Below, in pieces: positions 23,956 through 33,080 of a DNA stretch of 64,000 bases. The notes under the pieces were generated by a model that made no database searches, was not told where the DNA came from, and saw nothing but the letters and a program-made list of their open reading frames with translations. The stretch lies in assembly GCF_024753135.1 (NCBI RefSeq), contig NZ_JANUGP010000013.1, positions 1 to 64,000 on the forward strand, given 5' to 3'. The DNA comes from Streptomyces pyxinicus. Lineage in GTDB: Bacteria > Actinomycetota > Actinomycetes > Streptomycetales > Streptomycetaceae. Made by a program: the position numbers and the translations under genes. Every line of letters begins with the position of its first letter. Position 1 is the stretch's first letter.

Positions 23956-25346
23956 GCGCCCGCACCAACAAGCCGCACGAGGTCGTCGAGCAGGCCCTCG
24001 CGCTGTCCCGGGCCGACGGCTGTGTCGTCATCGCGGACGAGCACTCCACCGCGAACCTGCGCTGGGCCGGCAACGCGCTCACCACGAACGGCGTGACGCG
24101 CGGCCGTACCCTCACCGTGATCGCGACGGTCGACGGCAAGGAGGGCACCGCCTCCGGCGTGGTGTCCCGCTCGGCGGTCACGACGGAGGAGCTGGAGCCG
24201 CTGGTGCGGGCCGCCGAGGCCGCCGCGCGTGGAGCCGGCCCCGCCGAGGACGCGGGCCCGCTGGTGAGCGGCGTACCGGAGTCCCCGGACTTCGCGGACG
24301 CGCCCGCCGAGACCTCCTCGGCGGTGTTCGCGGACTTCGCGCCGGCGCTGGGCGAGGCGTTCGCCCGCGCGCGGGGCGGCGACCGGGAGCTGTACGGCTT
24401 CGCCAACCACGAGCTGGTCTCGACGTATCTGGGCACGTCCACCGGGCTGCGGCTGCGCCACGACCAGCCGACCGGCACGCTGGAGCTGAACGCGAAGTCC
24501 CCGGACCGTACGCGCTCGGCGTGGGCCGGCCGGTCCACGCGGGACTTCAAGGACGTCGACCCGGGGGCGCTCGACGCCGAGCTGGCCGTACGCCTCGGCT
24601 GGGCGGAGCGGCGGGTGGAGCTGCCGGCGGGCCGGTACGAGACGCTGCTGCCGCCCACCGCGGTGGCGGATCTGCTGATCTACCAGCTGTGGTCGGCGTC
24701 CGGCCGGGACGCGGCCGAGGGGCGCACGGTGTTCTCCAAGCCGGGCGGCGGCACCCGGGTCGGCGACCGGCTCGCGGAGCTGCCGCTGACGCTGCGCAGC
24801 GATCCGCACGAGCCGGGTCTGGAGTGCGCGCCGTTCGTCGTGGCGCACTCCTCCGGCGGCGACCAGTCGGTGTTCGACAACGGACTGCCCGCGCAGCCCA
24901 CCGAGTGGGTCGGCGAGGGCGTGCTGAAGCACCTGACGACGACCCGGCACAGCGCCGCCCTGACCGGGCTGCCGGCCGCCCCGGCGCCCGGCAACCTGAT
25001 CCTGGACGGCGGACACGACCGCTCCCTGGCGGAGATGGTCGCGGACACCGAACGGGGGCTGCTGCTGACCTGCCTCTGGTACATCCGCGAGGTGGATCCG
25101 GCGACGCTGCTGCTGACCGGGCTCACCCGGGACGGGGTCTACCTGGTGGAGAACGGCGAGGTGACCGGGCAGGTCAACAACTTCCGGTTCAACGAGTCGC
25201 CGGTGGACCTGCTGGGCCGGGCCGCGGAGGCGGGGCGCACCGAGAAGACGCTGCCGCGCGAGTGGAGCGACTGGTTCACCCGGGCCGCGATGCCCGCGCT
25301 GCGCATCCCCGATTTCAATATGAGCTCTGTCAGCCAGGGCGTATAA
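23952..25346 (+). CDS. TldE/PmbA metalloprotease partner subunit
   Basis: A 464-residue PmbA/TldE homologue beginning MSARTNKPHEVVEQALALS. It carries the fold (HELVSTYLGTSTGLRLRHDQ, GRSTRDFKDVDP, ETLLPPTAVADLLIY, VENGEVTGQVNNFRFNESPV) but no HExxxH, as expected for the non-catalytic half of the TldD/E protease. Translational coupling by a 4-base overlap with tldD supports a fixed 1:1 complex. It is followed by tyrS after 56 bases. Confidence 0.92.
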   Translation: MSARTNKPHEVVEQALALSRADGCVVIADEHSTANLRWAGNALTTNGVTRGRTLTVIATVDGKEGTASGVVSRSAVTTEELEPLVRAAEAAARGAGPAEDAGPLVSGVPESPDFADAPAETSSAVFADFAPALGEAFARARGGDRELYGFANHELVSTYLGTSTGLRLRHDQPTGTLELNAKSPDRTRSAWAGRSTRDFKDVDPGALDAELAVRLGWAERRVELPAGRYETLLPPTAVADLLIYQLWSASGRDAAEGRTVFSKPGGGTRVGDRLAELPLTLRSDPHEPGLECAPFVVAHSSGGDQSVFDNGLPAQPTEWVGEGVLKHLTTTRHSAALTGLPAAPAPGNLILDGGHDRSLAEMVADTERGLLLTCLWYIREVDPATLLLTGLTRDGVYLVENGEVTGQVNNFRFNESPVDLLGRAAEAGRTEKTLPREWSDWFTRAAMPALRIPDFNMSSVSQGV

Positions 25347-25402
25347 CCTCGTAGGCGGCTGTCACCCGACCGCCCGAGGACCATCGAGGAGACACGAGAA
25401 CC

Positions 25403-26671
25403 GTGACGGACATCGTCGACGAGCTGAAGTGGCGTGGGCTGTTCGCCCTGTCCACCGACGAGGACGCTTTGCGCAAGGCGCTCGCGGACGGTCCCGTCAC
25501 GTTCTATTGCGGTTTCGACCCGACCGCGCCGTCCCTGCACGTGGGGCATCTGGTGCAGGTGCTCACCGTGCGCCGGCTCCAGCAGGCCGGGCACCGGCCG
25601 CTGGCGCTGGTCGGTGGGGCGACGGGTCTGATCGGCGACCCCCGCCCGACCGCCGAGCGCACGCTGAACGACCCGGAGACGGTCGCCGGGTGGGTCGGCA
25701 AGCTGCGCGGGCAGATCGAGCCGTTCCTGTCCTTCGAGGGTGAGAACGCGGCCGTCATGGTCAACAACCTCGACTGGACGGCGAACCTGTCCGCGATCGA
25801 GTTCCTGCGGGACATCGGCAAGCACTTCCGCGTCAACAAGATGCTGACGAAGGACTCCGTGGCCCGCCGCCTGGAGTCGGACCAGGGCATCAGCTACACC
25901 GAGTTCAGCTACCAGATCCTCCAGGGCATGGACTTCCTCCAGCTCTACCGGCGCTACGGCTGCACCCTCCAGCAGGGCGGCAGCGACCAGTGGGGCAACC
26001 TCACGGCCGGCCTGGACCTGATCCACCGGCTGGAGCCCGGCGCCGAGGCGCACGCGCTGGCGACGCCGCTGATGACCAAGGCGGACGGCACCAAGTTCGG
26101 CAAGACCGAGGGCGGCGCCGTCTGGCTCGACCCGGAGATGACGACGCCGTACGCGTTCTACCAGTTCTGGCTGAACGTGGACGACCGGGACATCTCCACC
26201 TACCTGCGGATCCTGTCCTTCCGGTCCCGTGCGGAGCTGGAGGAGCTGGAGCGGCAGACCGAGGAGCGTCCGCAGGCCCGGGTGGCGCAGCGCGCGCTCG
26301 CCGAGGAGCTGACGACGCTGGTGCACGGCGCGGACCAGACGGCCGCGGTGATCGCCGCGTCCCGCGCGCTGTTCGGCCAGGGCGAGCTGACGGAGCTGGA
26401 CGGTCCCACGCTGGCGGCGGCGCTGTCGGAGGTCCCGCACATCCGGGTCACCGAGCCGGCCCCGGTGGTCGACCTGTTCGCCGAGGTCGGGCTGGTCGCC
26501 AGCAAGTCCGCCGCGCGGCGGACGGTGAAGGAGGGCGGGGCCTACGTGAACAACGTCAAGGTCACCGCGGAGGACGCCGTGCCGGGCACGGAGGACCTGC
26601 TGGACGGGCGGTGGCTGGTGCTGCGGCGGGGGAAGAAGAACCTCGCCGCGGTGGAGGTCGTCCCCGCCTAG
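25403..26671 (+). CDS. tyrS: Tyrosyl-tRNA synthetase
   Basis: A 422-residue class I synthetase that charges tRNA-Tyr. It shows YCGFDPTAPSLHVGHLV (HIGH motif as HVGH), the tyrosine pocket with YQILQGMDFLQLYRRYG and LQQGGSDQWGNL, the KMSKS loop in KFGKTEG and a C-terminal S4 RNA-binding domain (SKSAARRTVKEGGAYVNN). GTG 25403 is preceded by GGAGACACGAG. No T-box leader is seen; only 56 bases separate it from tldE, though TATAAC at the end of tldE could be a -10. Confidence 0.96.
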   Translation: MTDIVDELKWRGLFALSTDEDALRKALADGPVTFYCGFDPTAPSLHVGHLVQVLTVRRLQQAGHRPLALVGGATGLIGDPRPTAERTLNDPETVAGWVGKLRGQIEPFLSFEGENAAVMVNNLDWTANLSAIEFLRDIGKHFRVNKMLTKDSVARRLESDQGISYTEFSYQILQGMDFLQLYRRYGCTLQQGGSDQWGNLTAGLDLIHRLEPGAEAHALATPLMTKADGTKFGKTEGGAVWLDPEMTTPYAFYQFWLNVDDRDISTYLRILSFRSRAELEELERQTEERPQARVAQRALAEELTTLVHGADQTAAVIAASRALFGQGELTELDGPTLAAALSEVPHIRVTEPAPVVDLFAEVGLVASKSAARRTVKEGGAYVNNVKVTAEDAVPGTEDLLDGRWLVLRRGKKNLAAVEVVPA

Positions 26672-26701
26672 AACGCCGGGAAGCGGGTGGAGCCGGCCGT
26701 A

Positions 26702-26721
26702 GGGCGGGGCTCCGCCCGCTT
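26702..26721. terminator. Probable terminator between tyrS and the GlsB gene
   Basis: GGGCGG (26702-26707) pairs with CCGCCC (26712-26717) around GGCT, with TT following. It lies between convergent genes. Confidence 0.55.
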
Positions 26722-26732
26722 CTTGGGCGTTC

Positions 26733-27014
26733 TCAGACCCGCTCCCGCTTCCGCTTGCCCAGGGTCGCCATGTAGAGGGCGTCGACCGCCGCGACGATGA
26801 TGATCGCGGCCACGAGCTGGAAGATGTGGCGGCTCCAGTCGATGCCGCGGGTCGCCTCGACGCCGACGGCCCGGGCGACGGCGTTGCCGACGATGGCGCC
26901 GAGGATGCCGCAGAGGGTGGTAAGCCACAGCGGGCTGTGCTGCTTGCCCGGGATGATCGCCTTGGCGATCAGGCCCAGCACGAATCCCACGATGATCGCC
27001 CACAACCAGCCCAT
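26733..27014 (-). CDS. GlsB/YeaQ/YmgE-family stress-response membrane protein
   Basis: A 93-residue protein of the transglycosylase-associated family. Three membrane segments are visible: LWAIIVGFVLGLIAKAII, LTTLCGILGAIVGNAVARAVG and LVAAIIIVAAVDALYMA. The glycine-zipper-like GKQHSPLWLTTLCGILGAIVG segment is diagnostic. Relatives are induced by general stress; their mechanism is unknown. It ends in a basic tail KRKRERV. Confidence 0.88.
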   Translation of the reverse strand: MGWLWAIIVGFVLGLIAKAIIPGKQHSPLWLTTLCGILGAIVGNAVARAVGVEATRGIDWSRHIFQLVAAIIIVAAVDALYMATLGKRKRERV

Positions 27015-27252
27015 GGCTGCCTCCTCGTACGCCTCGACGTGAGCATTACGGCAAGTGTGGGCCGGTCAGCCGTACGGCGCACGTCGTGATCCCCCATGCG
27101 CGGCAGGGCCCGGCGCGTCGCCGCAGGCCATGGGCGCCCCGGTCTCGTCGCGGGCCGGGGCGCGGCGTACCGTGGAGATGACCCGGGCCGGTTCCCCGCC
27201 GGGTGCGGAGACGGTGCGGGCCGGGGACGGGTCCGATGCGGGCGGATGGTGA

Positions 27253-27624
27253 GTGGTGAGTCGTAAACAGCACGGCGGCGGCCAGGTCTTCCGCATCACC
27301 GGCGCCCGGACGGGACTCGCCGAGGACGTGCGGGGCCGGCAGCGGCGGTACGTCATCTCGATGTCGATCCGGACCCTGTCGGTGATCCTCGCGGCCACCC
27401 TGTGGAACGTCGAACGGCCCGTGGCGATCGTGGCGTTGGTGGCGGGAGCGCTGCTGCCCTACATCGCCGTGGTCGTCGCGAACGCCGGGCGGGAGCGGCC
27501 GCCGTCCCTGCCCTCGACGTTCGTCGTGGCGCCGACCCGGCCGGTGATCACGCCGCCCCGGGCCGAGGACCCGCCGGGCGGGTCCCGCGCGGACGAGGCG
27601 CCGGGGAAGCCGGCGGGTCCCTGA
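27253..27624 (+). CDS. DUF3099-family membrane protein
   Basis: A 123-residue protein. Residues 12-45 hold the family lead-in (FRITGARTGLAEDVRGRQRRYVISMSIRTLSVIL). Two membrane helices follow (RTLSVILAATLWNV and AIVALVAGALLPYIAVVVAN) and the C-terminal 40 residues are Pro-rich and polar. Start is GTG 27253 or the adjacent GTG 27256. Function is unknown. A strong hairpin at 27773-27810 may end its transcript. Confidence 0.82.
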   Translation: MVSRKQHGGGQVFRITGARTGLAEDVRGRQRRYVISMSIRTLSVILAATLWNVERPVAIVALVAGALLPYIAVVVANAGRERPPSLPSTFVVAPTRPVITPPRAEDPPGGSRADEAPGKPAGP

Positions 27625-27772
27625 GCCCCCTCCGAACGCGCCGGAAGCGGAACATGACCCACCCGCCAACCTCAAGAAAAGCTCAGATCAATCCTGCCGT
27701 TGTGGTGCCGGGCGACGGGTGACCCGTGACATACTGCGTACGCGCTCCGCATCCCCCGTCGGAGCGACAGAC

Positions 27773-27810
27773 CGACGCCGGGCAGCTCCCCCCGTGGCTG
27801 CCCGGCGTCG
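27773..27810 (+). terminator. Strong hairpin: terminator or attenuator
   Basis: CGACGCCGGGCAGC (27773-27786) and GCTGCCCGGCGTCG (27797-27810) form a perfect 14-bp stem with a 10-base loop, followed by CCTTGTTT. It ends the DUF3099 transcript or, if the GACATACT region (27727-27734) is a promoter, would sit in the leader of the next gene, 50 bases before its start. Confidence 0.7.
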
Positions 27811-27859
27811 CCTTGTTTCCCCGGACGAAGCTTCTCCAGACGAACCCGAGACCGAAGCC

Positions 27860-28075
27860 GTGAGTGACGAGACCCCGATCTGCTCCGCCAAGGGCTGCCG
27901 TGTCGCCGCCGTGTGGGTGCTGGCGTGGAACAACCCGAAGATCCACCCGCCGGAGCGGCGCAAGACGTGGCTCGCCTGCGAGGAACACCGGGAGCATCTC
28001 TCGCAGTTCCTCGGGGTCAGGGGGTTCCTGAAGGACGTCGTCGCGCTGACCGAGTGGGAGCGGCGGGAAGGCTAG
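27860..28075 (+). CDS. Small Cys/His-rich conserved protein, unknown
   Basis: A 71-residue protein starting at GTG 27860: VSDETPICSAKGCRVAAVWV and so on to WERREG. C-x4-C at the N-terminus and CEEHREH at residues 44-50 could bind a metal. The WVLAWNNPKIHPPERRKTWLACEEH core is conserved in Streptomyces. A longer start at 27719 would cross the strong hairpin and reads as low-complexity basic sequence, so I reject it. The stop overlaps that of moaA on the opposite strand by four bases (CTAG). Confidence 0.75.
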   Translation: MSDETPICSAKGCRVAAVWVLAWNNPKIHPPERRKTWLACEEHREHLSQFLGVRGFLKDVVALTEWERREG

Positions 28076-29061
28076 CCGCCGATGGCGGACATCGGCCGGT
28101 CGGGCTGCACGAAAGACGGGTCGTCCAGGCCCGCGCCCGCCTTCTTGCCCCACATCGCCAGCCGCCAGATCCGGGCGATCTCCTCGTCCGGCGCGCCGGA
28201 GCGCAGCGCGGCACGCAGGTCGGTCTCCTCGGTGGCGAACAGGCAGGTCCGTATCTGGCCGTCTGCGGTCAGGCGGGTGCGGTCGCAGGCCGCGCAGAAC
28301 GGGCGGGTGACCGAGGCGATCACGCCGACCCGGTGCGGGCCGCCGTCGACCAGCCAGCGCTCGGCCGGGGCGGAGCCGCGCGCGCCGGCGCCCTCCGGGG
28401 CCAGGTCGAAGCGGGTGCGCAGGGAGGCGAGGATGTCGGCGGCGGTGACCATGCCCTCGCGCTTCCAGCCGTGCTGGGCGTCCAGGGGCATCTGCTCGAT
28501 GAACCGCAGTTCGTAGTCGTGCGCCACGGCCCAGGCGAGCAGGTCGGGGGCCTCGTCCTGGTTGAGTCCCGGCATCAGGACGGTGTTGACCTTGACCGGG
28601 GTGAGGCCGGCCTCGCGGGCGGCTTCCAGGCCCTCCAGGACGTCCTTGTGCCGGTCGCGGCGGGTGAGGGTCTTGAAGACGTCGGGACGCAGGGTGTCCA
28701 GGGAGACGTTGACCCGGTCGAGGCCGGCGGACTTCAGGGCGGCGGCGGTGCGCTTGAGGCCGATGCCGTTGGTCGTCAGGGACGTCTGCGGGGACGGGGT
28801 GAGGGCCTTGACCCGCTCGACGATGCCGACGAGGCCGGGCCGCAGCAGGGGCTCGCCGCCGGTGAAGCGGACCTCCTCGATGCCGAGGACGCGGACCGCG
28901 ATGCCGACGAGGCGGACGATCTCGTCGTCGGTCAGCAGGTCGGGCTTGGCCAGCCACTGCAGACCCTCCTCGGGCATGCAGTACGTGCAGCGCAGATTGC
29001 ACCGGTCGGTCAGCGAGACCCGCAGGTCGGTGGCCACCCGGCCGAACGTGTCGATGAGCAT
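28072..29061 (-). CDS. moaA: GTP 3',8-cyclase MoaA
   Basis: A 329-residue radical-SAM enzyme that starts molybdenum cofactor synthesis from GTP. The N-terminal cluster motif is SLTDRCNLRCTYCMPEEGL, followed by the SAM-binding VRFTGGEPLLRPG and LTTNGIGL. The C-terminal second 4Fe-4S ligands are in RPFCAACDRTRLTADGQIRTCLF. The usual C-terminal GG is present (SAIGG). ATG 29061 is the natural start. No other moa gene is in the window. Confidence 0.96.
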   Translation of the reverse strand: MLIDTFGRVATDLRVSLTDRCNLRCTYCMPEEGLQWLAKPDLLTDDEIVRLVGIAVRVLGIEEVRFTGGEPLLRPGLVGIVERVKALTPSPQTSLTTNGIGLKRTAAALKSAGLDRVNVSLDTLRPDVFKTLTRRDRHKDVLEGLEAAREAGLTPVKVNTVLMPGLNQDEAPDLLAWAVAHDYELRFIEQMPLDAQHGWKREGMVTAADILASLRTRFDLAPEGAGARGSAPAERWLVDGGPHRVGVIASVTRPFCAACDRTRLTADGQIRTCLFATEETDLRAALRSGAPDEEIARIWRLAMWGKKAGAGLDDPSFVQPDRPMSAIGG

Positions 29062-29160
29062 CCGGGCCCCCTCCCCTCGTCCTCGGTCCTGTCCTTCGTC
29101 ATCTGCGAGCCTACGTGACACCACTGACAACGACACCGGCCCGATCCGACGAGTTGCGGA

Positions 29161-29204
29161 CCGGCCGCGTCGTAGGACCGCACAGTCCCCCGCGACGCGG
29201 CCGG
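29161..29204 (-). terminator. Terminator after the acetate symporter operon
   Basis: CCGGCCGCGTCG (29161-29172) and CGACGCGGCCGG (29193-29204) form a perfect 12-bp stem with a 20-base loop, just beyond the symporter stop. Confidence 0.75.
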
Positions 29205-29216
29205 CCGTGGGAAGCG

Positions 29217-30842
29217 TCAGTGGGCCCCGGTGCCGGTCAGGGAGCGCACCTCCAGCTCCGCGTACTTGCCGGTGTCCGGGGTCTCCTTCGACAGCAGGGT
29301 GCCCACGACGCCGAGCAGGAAGCCGACCGGGATCGAGATGATGCCCGGGTTCTCCAGCGGGAACCAGTGGAAGTCGGCGTCGGGGAACATCGAGGTGGGC
29401 TTGCCGGAGACGACCGGGGAGAACAGCACCAGGCCGACCGCGGTGACCAGGCCGCCGTAGATGGACCACAGGGCGCCCGAGGTGGTGAACCGCTTCCAGA
29501 ACAGGCTGTAGAGGAGGGTCGGCAGATTGGCGGAGGCGGCGACCGCGAAGGCCAGGGCGACCAGGCCGGCCACGTTCAGGTCGCGGGCGAGGGCGCCGAG
29601 GACGATGGAGACGGCGCCGATGCCGACGGTGGCCCAGCGGGCCGCGCGCAGCTCCTGCTTCTCGGTGGCCTCCCCCTTCTTGATCACGTTGGCGTAGATG
29701 TCGTGCGCGAAGGACGACGACGAGGCCAGCGTGAGGCCGGCGACGACGGCGAGGATGGTGGCGAAGGCGACCGCGGAGATGGTGGCGAGCAGGACGGCGC
29801 CCCAGTTGGAGTCCACGCCGCCGAGGTGCAGGGCGAGCAGGGGGGCGGCGGTGTTGCCGGCCTTGTTGGAGGCGATGATCTCGTCCGGCTTGATCAGCGC
29901 GGCGGCGCCGAAGCCGAGGGCGAGGGTCATCAGGTAGAAGGCGCCGATCAGGCCGATCGCCCAGATCACCGACTTCCGGGCGGCCTTGGCGGTCGGCACG
30001 GTGTAGAAGCGGATCAGGATGTGCGGCAGTCCGGCGGTGCCCAGCACCAGGGCGATGCCGAGGGAGAGGAAGTCCAGCTTGGTGGTGCCGGTGGCGCCGT
30101 ACTTCAGGCCGGGCTCCAGGAACGCCGAGCCCTTGCCGCTGGTGTGGGCGGCGCTGCCGAGCAGGTCGGAGACGTTGAAGTCGAATTTGAGCAGGACCAA
30201 AAAGGTCAGCAGCAGGGCGCCGAGCATCAGCAGCACGGCCTTGACCATCTGGACCCAGGTGGTGCCCTTCATGCCGCCGATGGTGACGTAGACGATCATC
30301 AGGACGCCGACCAGGGCGACGATGCCGATCTTGCCGGCGTCGCTGGTGATGCCGAGCAGCAGGGAGACCAGGACGCCCGCGCCGGCCATCTGGGCCAGCA
30401 GGTAGAAGATCGAGACGACGATCGTGGAGGCGCCGGCGGCGGTGCGCACGGGCCGCTGGCGCATCCGGTAGGCCAGCACGTCGCCCATGGTGTAGCGGCC
30501 GGAGTTGCGCAGCGGCTCGGCGACCAGGAGCAGGGCCACCAGCCAGGCGACCAGGAAGCCGATGGAGTAGAGGAAGCCGTCGTAGCCGAAGAGGGCGATG
30601 GCGCCGGCGATGCCGAGGAAGGACGCGGCGGACATGTAGTCGCCGGAGACGGCGAGGCCGTTCTGGAAGCCGGTGAACTGGCGTCCGCCGGCGTAGAAGT
30701 CGGCGGCGTCCTTGGTCTGGCGGCCGGCCCAGACGGTGATGACGAGGGTCGCGGCGACGAAGACGGCGAACAGGGTGATGATCAGCGTCCGGTGTTCGCT
30801 CGCCTCGCCGGCGGCCAGCAGGGTGTGCGTCGCGGGGCTCAT
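29217..30842 (-). CDS. actP: Cation/acetate symporter (solute:sodium symporter family)
   Basis: A 541-residue SSS transporter with about 13 membrane helices. It has the ActP-like signatures ADFYAGGRQFTGFQNGLAVSGDYMSAASFLGIAG, GTAGLPHILIRFYTVP and TLASSSSFAHDIYANV. It imports acetate, and related small carboxylates, with sodium or protons. The DUF485 partner gene overlaps its start by four bases, the usual actP-yjcH arrangement. ATG 30842 is the shared ATGA. The symbol is by family resemblance. Confidence 0.92.
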   Translation of the reverse strand: MSPATHTLLAAGEASEHRTLIITLFAVFVAATLVITVWAGRQTKDAADFYAGGRQFTGFQNGLAVSGDYMSAASFLGIAGAIALFGYDGFLYSIGFLVAWLVALLLVAEPLRNSGRYTMGDVLAYRMRQRPVRTAAGASTIVVSIFYLLAQMAGAGVLVSLLLGITSDAGKIGIVALVGVLMIVYVTIGGMKGTTWVQMVKAVLLMLGALLLTFLVLLKFDFNVSDLLGSAAHTSGKGSAFLEPGLKYGATGTTKLDFLSLGIALVLGTAGLPHILIRFYTVPTAKAARKSVIWAIGLIGAFYLMTLALGFGAAALIKPDEIIASNKAGNTAAPLLALHLGGVDSNWGAVLLATISAVAFATILAVVAGLTLASSSSFAHDIYANVIKKGEATEKQELRAARWATVGIGAVSIVLGALARDLNVAGLVALAFAVAASANLPTLLYSLFWKRFTTSGALWSIYGGLVTAVGLVLFSPVVSGKPTSMFPDADFHWFPLENPGIISIPVGFLLGVVGTLLSKETPDTGKYAELEVRSLTGTGAH

Positions 30843-31195
30843 GCGCCGTCCTCCATCCGGGACTTGATGGCGGCCGCCTTGGGGTCGAGCTCGGCGGCGG
30901 CGTGCCGGGCGTACCACCAGGCGATGAGGAAGGTGGTGAGGAACTGGGCGAGGCCCAGGACGAGGGCCACGTTGACGTTGCCGGCCACCTTGGTGCCCAT
31001 GAAGCCGCCCGCGTAGTTGGACAGCAGGACGTACAGCAGGTACCAGGCGATGAAGCCGACGGTCAGCGGGAAGGCGAAGGAGCGGTAGGAGCGGCGCAGT
31101 TCTCCGAAGTCCGCGCTCTGTTGCACCTCGATGAACTCCTCGGTGGAGGGAAGTGGGGCCCCGGGTGAGGCGGGGGGCGGTGTCTCGGTGGCCAC
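30839..31195 (-). CDS. DUF485 membrane protein, partner of the acetate symporter
   Basis: A 118-residue protein with two membrane helices (AFPLTVGFIAWYLLYVLLSNYAGG and VNVALVLGLAQFLTTFLIAWWYARHA). It is the YjcH/DUF485 family that always accompanies ActP. GTG 31195 is chosen because GAGGAG lies five bases upstream; an ATG at 31219 is in frame but has no ribosome site. The stop overlaps the symporter start. Confidence 0.9.
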   Translation of the reverse strand: MATETPPPASPGAPLPSTEEFIEVQQSADFGELRRSYRSFAFPLTVGFIAWYLLYVLLSNYAGGFMGTKVAGNVNVALVLGLAQFLTTFLIAWWYARHAAAELDPKAAAIKSRMEDGA

Positions 31196-31424
31196 GGAGT
31201 CTCCTCGGGTGACGGGCATGCGGGTGCTTCCCGGGGCGCCCAGGATGCTGCCGGGGCGCCCCTGTCCACGGTCACGGCGCCGCGTGTCGAGCGGTTCACG
31301 CCCAGGGGGCCCTTTCGGAGATCGGGCGCGGAAGATAGCTTCGGCCTGCACCACTCGTCATGTACCTGCCCGAGCACCACCTCGTGTCTCGGGCGGCTTC
31401 GTATTCGGATGATGTGGAGATCCC

Positions 31425-32951
31425 ATGGCTCATCTGCGTTCCAGACGCCGGCTCGCGCCCGCCGTGCCGGTGGTGCTGTCGCTGACCGCCTCGCTCGGCT
31501 TCCTGCCGGCGGCGGCCTCGGCCGCGCCCGCCGGGTCCACGACGGCGCGGGCGGCGGACGGCCCGGCCCTCGCGTACGTGGTCAACACCCGCACGGACCA
31601 TCGCACCATCGAGTCCGTGCGCCGCGAGATCGGGCGCAACGGCGGCACGATCGTGGCGAGTTACGACCGAATAGGCGTGATCGTCGCGCATTCCGCGAAC
31701 CCCGACTTCGCGCCGAGGCTCCGCGCGGTACGCGGCGTGCGGTCGGCGGGCGCCACCCGCACCGCGCCACTGAGCGCGGCGGGGACCACGGACGAGGGCG
31801 CGGTCCAGGTCCTGTCCGCCGCGCAGGCCGCGAAGGCGGCCAAGGGCGCGGCGCCGGGCCAGGAGCCGCTGGAGGCCGACCAGTGGGATCTGCGCGCGAT
31901 CGGCGCCGACAAGGCGGCGCGGATCGACCCGGGCAGCAGGAGCGTGACCGTCGGCGTGATCGACACAGGGGTGGACGACACCCATCCGGACATCGCCCCG
32001 AACTTCTCCACCTCGCAGTCGGCGAACTGTGTGAGCGGCAAGGCGGACACGACGTACGGGGCGTGGCGGCCGGTGGACGCCGACCACTACCACGGCACCC
32101 ATGTGGCCGGCGAGATAGCCGCGGCCCGCAACGGCGTCGGCGTGGCCGGTGTCGCGCCGGGCGTGAAGGTCGCGAGCATCACGGTGGCGCAGCCGGACGC
32201 GACCTCGCTGTTCTACCCGGAGAGCGTGGTCTGCGCCTTCGTGTTCGCGGCCGATCACGGCATCGAGATCACCAACAACAGCTACTACGTTGATCCGTGG
32301 CTGTACAACTGCATGGACGACCCCGATCAACGTGCCATCGTGGACGCGGTCAACAGGGCCCAGGTGTACGCCCAGCGCAAGGGCACGCTCAACGTGGCCT
32401 CGGCGGGCAACTCCAACGACGACCTGGACGCCGACGCGCTGGTGGACGAGTCCAGCCCCGACGACTCCACGCCCGCCACCCGGACCGTCGACCCGCACGA
32501 GTGCTACGACGTCCCGACCCAGCTGCCCGGTGTGGTCACCGTGAGTTCGGTCGGCGTGAAGGGCGCCAAGGCGTACTACTCCAGCTACGGCAAGGGTGTC
32601 GTGGACGTGGCGGCGCCGGGCGGCGACAAGTTCCAGATCCCGGACACCCCCTCGGCCAACGGCCGCATCCTGTCGACGCTGCCGAACGACCAGTACGGGT
32701 TCCTCCAGGGCACCTCGATGGCGTCCCCGCACGTGGCCGCGGTGGCCGCGCTGCTGAAGTCGGCCCATCCGCACGCCACGCCCGCCCGGTTGCAGGCGCT
32801 GCTCAAGGCCCAGGCGGACAACCCGGGCTGCCCGGCCGGGCCGTACGACGGGGACGGCGACGGCGTCGTGGACGCGACCTGCGTAGGCGGCAAGCGCGTC
32901 AACGGTTTCTACGGCTACGGCGTCGTCAACGCGCTGCGCGCGGTGCGGTAG
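31425..32951 (+). CDS. Secreted subtilisin-like S8 serine protease, copy 1
   Basis: A 508-residue exported protease. Residues 1-34 are a signal peptide (RRLAPAVPVVLSLTASLGFL, cleavage near AASAA). A propeptide (about 45-120) shows inhibitor-like LAYVVNTRTDH and IVASYDRIGVIVAHS. The catalytic triad is Asp180 in VIDTGVDDTHPD, His223 in HGTHVAGEIAA and Ser in GTSMASPHVAAVAA. The C-terminus has acidic DGDGDGVVD, likely a calcium site. It is a near-identical-length paralogue of the next gene; a 129-base spacer with 17-bp repeats separates them. Confidence 0.93.
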   Translation: MAHLRSRRRLAPAVPVVLSLTASLGFLPAAASAAPAGSTTARAADGPALAYVVNTRTDHRTIESVRREIGRNGGTIVASYDRIGVIVAHSANPDFAPRLRAVRGVRSAGATRTAPLSAAGTTDEGAVQVLSAAQAAKAAKGAAPGQEPLEADQWDLRAIGADKAARIDPGSRSVTVGVIDTGVDDTHPDIAPNFSTSQSANCVSGKADTTYGAWRPVDADHYHGTHVAGEIAAARNGVGVAGVAPGVKVASITVAQPDATSLFYPESVVCAFVFAADHGIEITNNSYYVDPWLYNCMDDPDQRAIVDAVNRAQVYAQRKGTLNVASAGNSNDDLDADALVDESSPDDSTPATRTVDPHECYDVPTQLPGVVTVSSVGVKGAKAYYSSYGKGVVDVAAPGGDKFQIPDTPSANGRILSTLPNDQYGFLQGTSMASPHVAAVAALLKSAHPHATPARLQALLKAQADNPGCPAGPYDGDGDGVVDATCVGGKRVNGFYGYGVVNALRAVR

Positions 32952-32983
32952 CCCGCCAGGCTGACGACAGCACACCCACCCTT

Positions 32984-33034
32984 CCCGGACCGCACGGATT
33001 CCCGGAACTGACGGAGTCCCGGACCTCACGGACT
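32984..33034 (+). repeat. Three 17-bp tandem repeats between the subtilisin genes
   Basis: Units at 32984-33000, 33001-33017 and 33018-33034 each read CCCGGA-N5-ACGGANT, with 4-6 differences between units. They fill the spacer between the paired protease genes, ahead of the second gene's ribosome site. Confidence 0.6.
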
Positions 33035-33080
33035 TCCCGCACGGCACGCCCGTACCACGAACGAACTGGAGAACCGAACG

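Noticed and set aside
27719..27859. Long start for the 71-residue Cys/His-rich protein
   Set aside because: The extension crosses a perfect 14-bp hairpin and is basic low-complexity sequence; GTG 27860 gives the conserved core.
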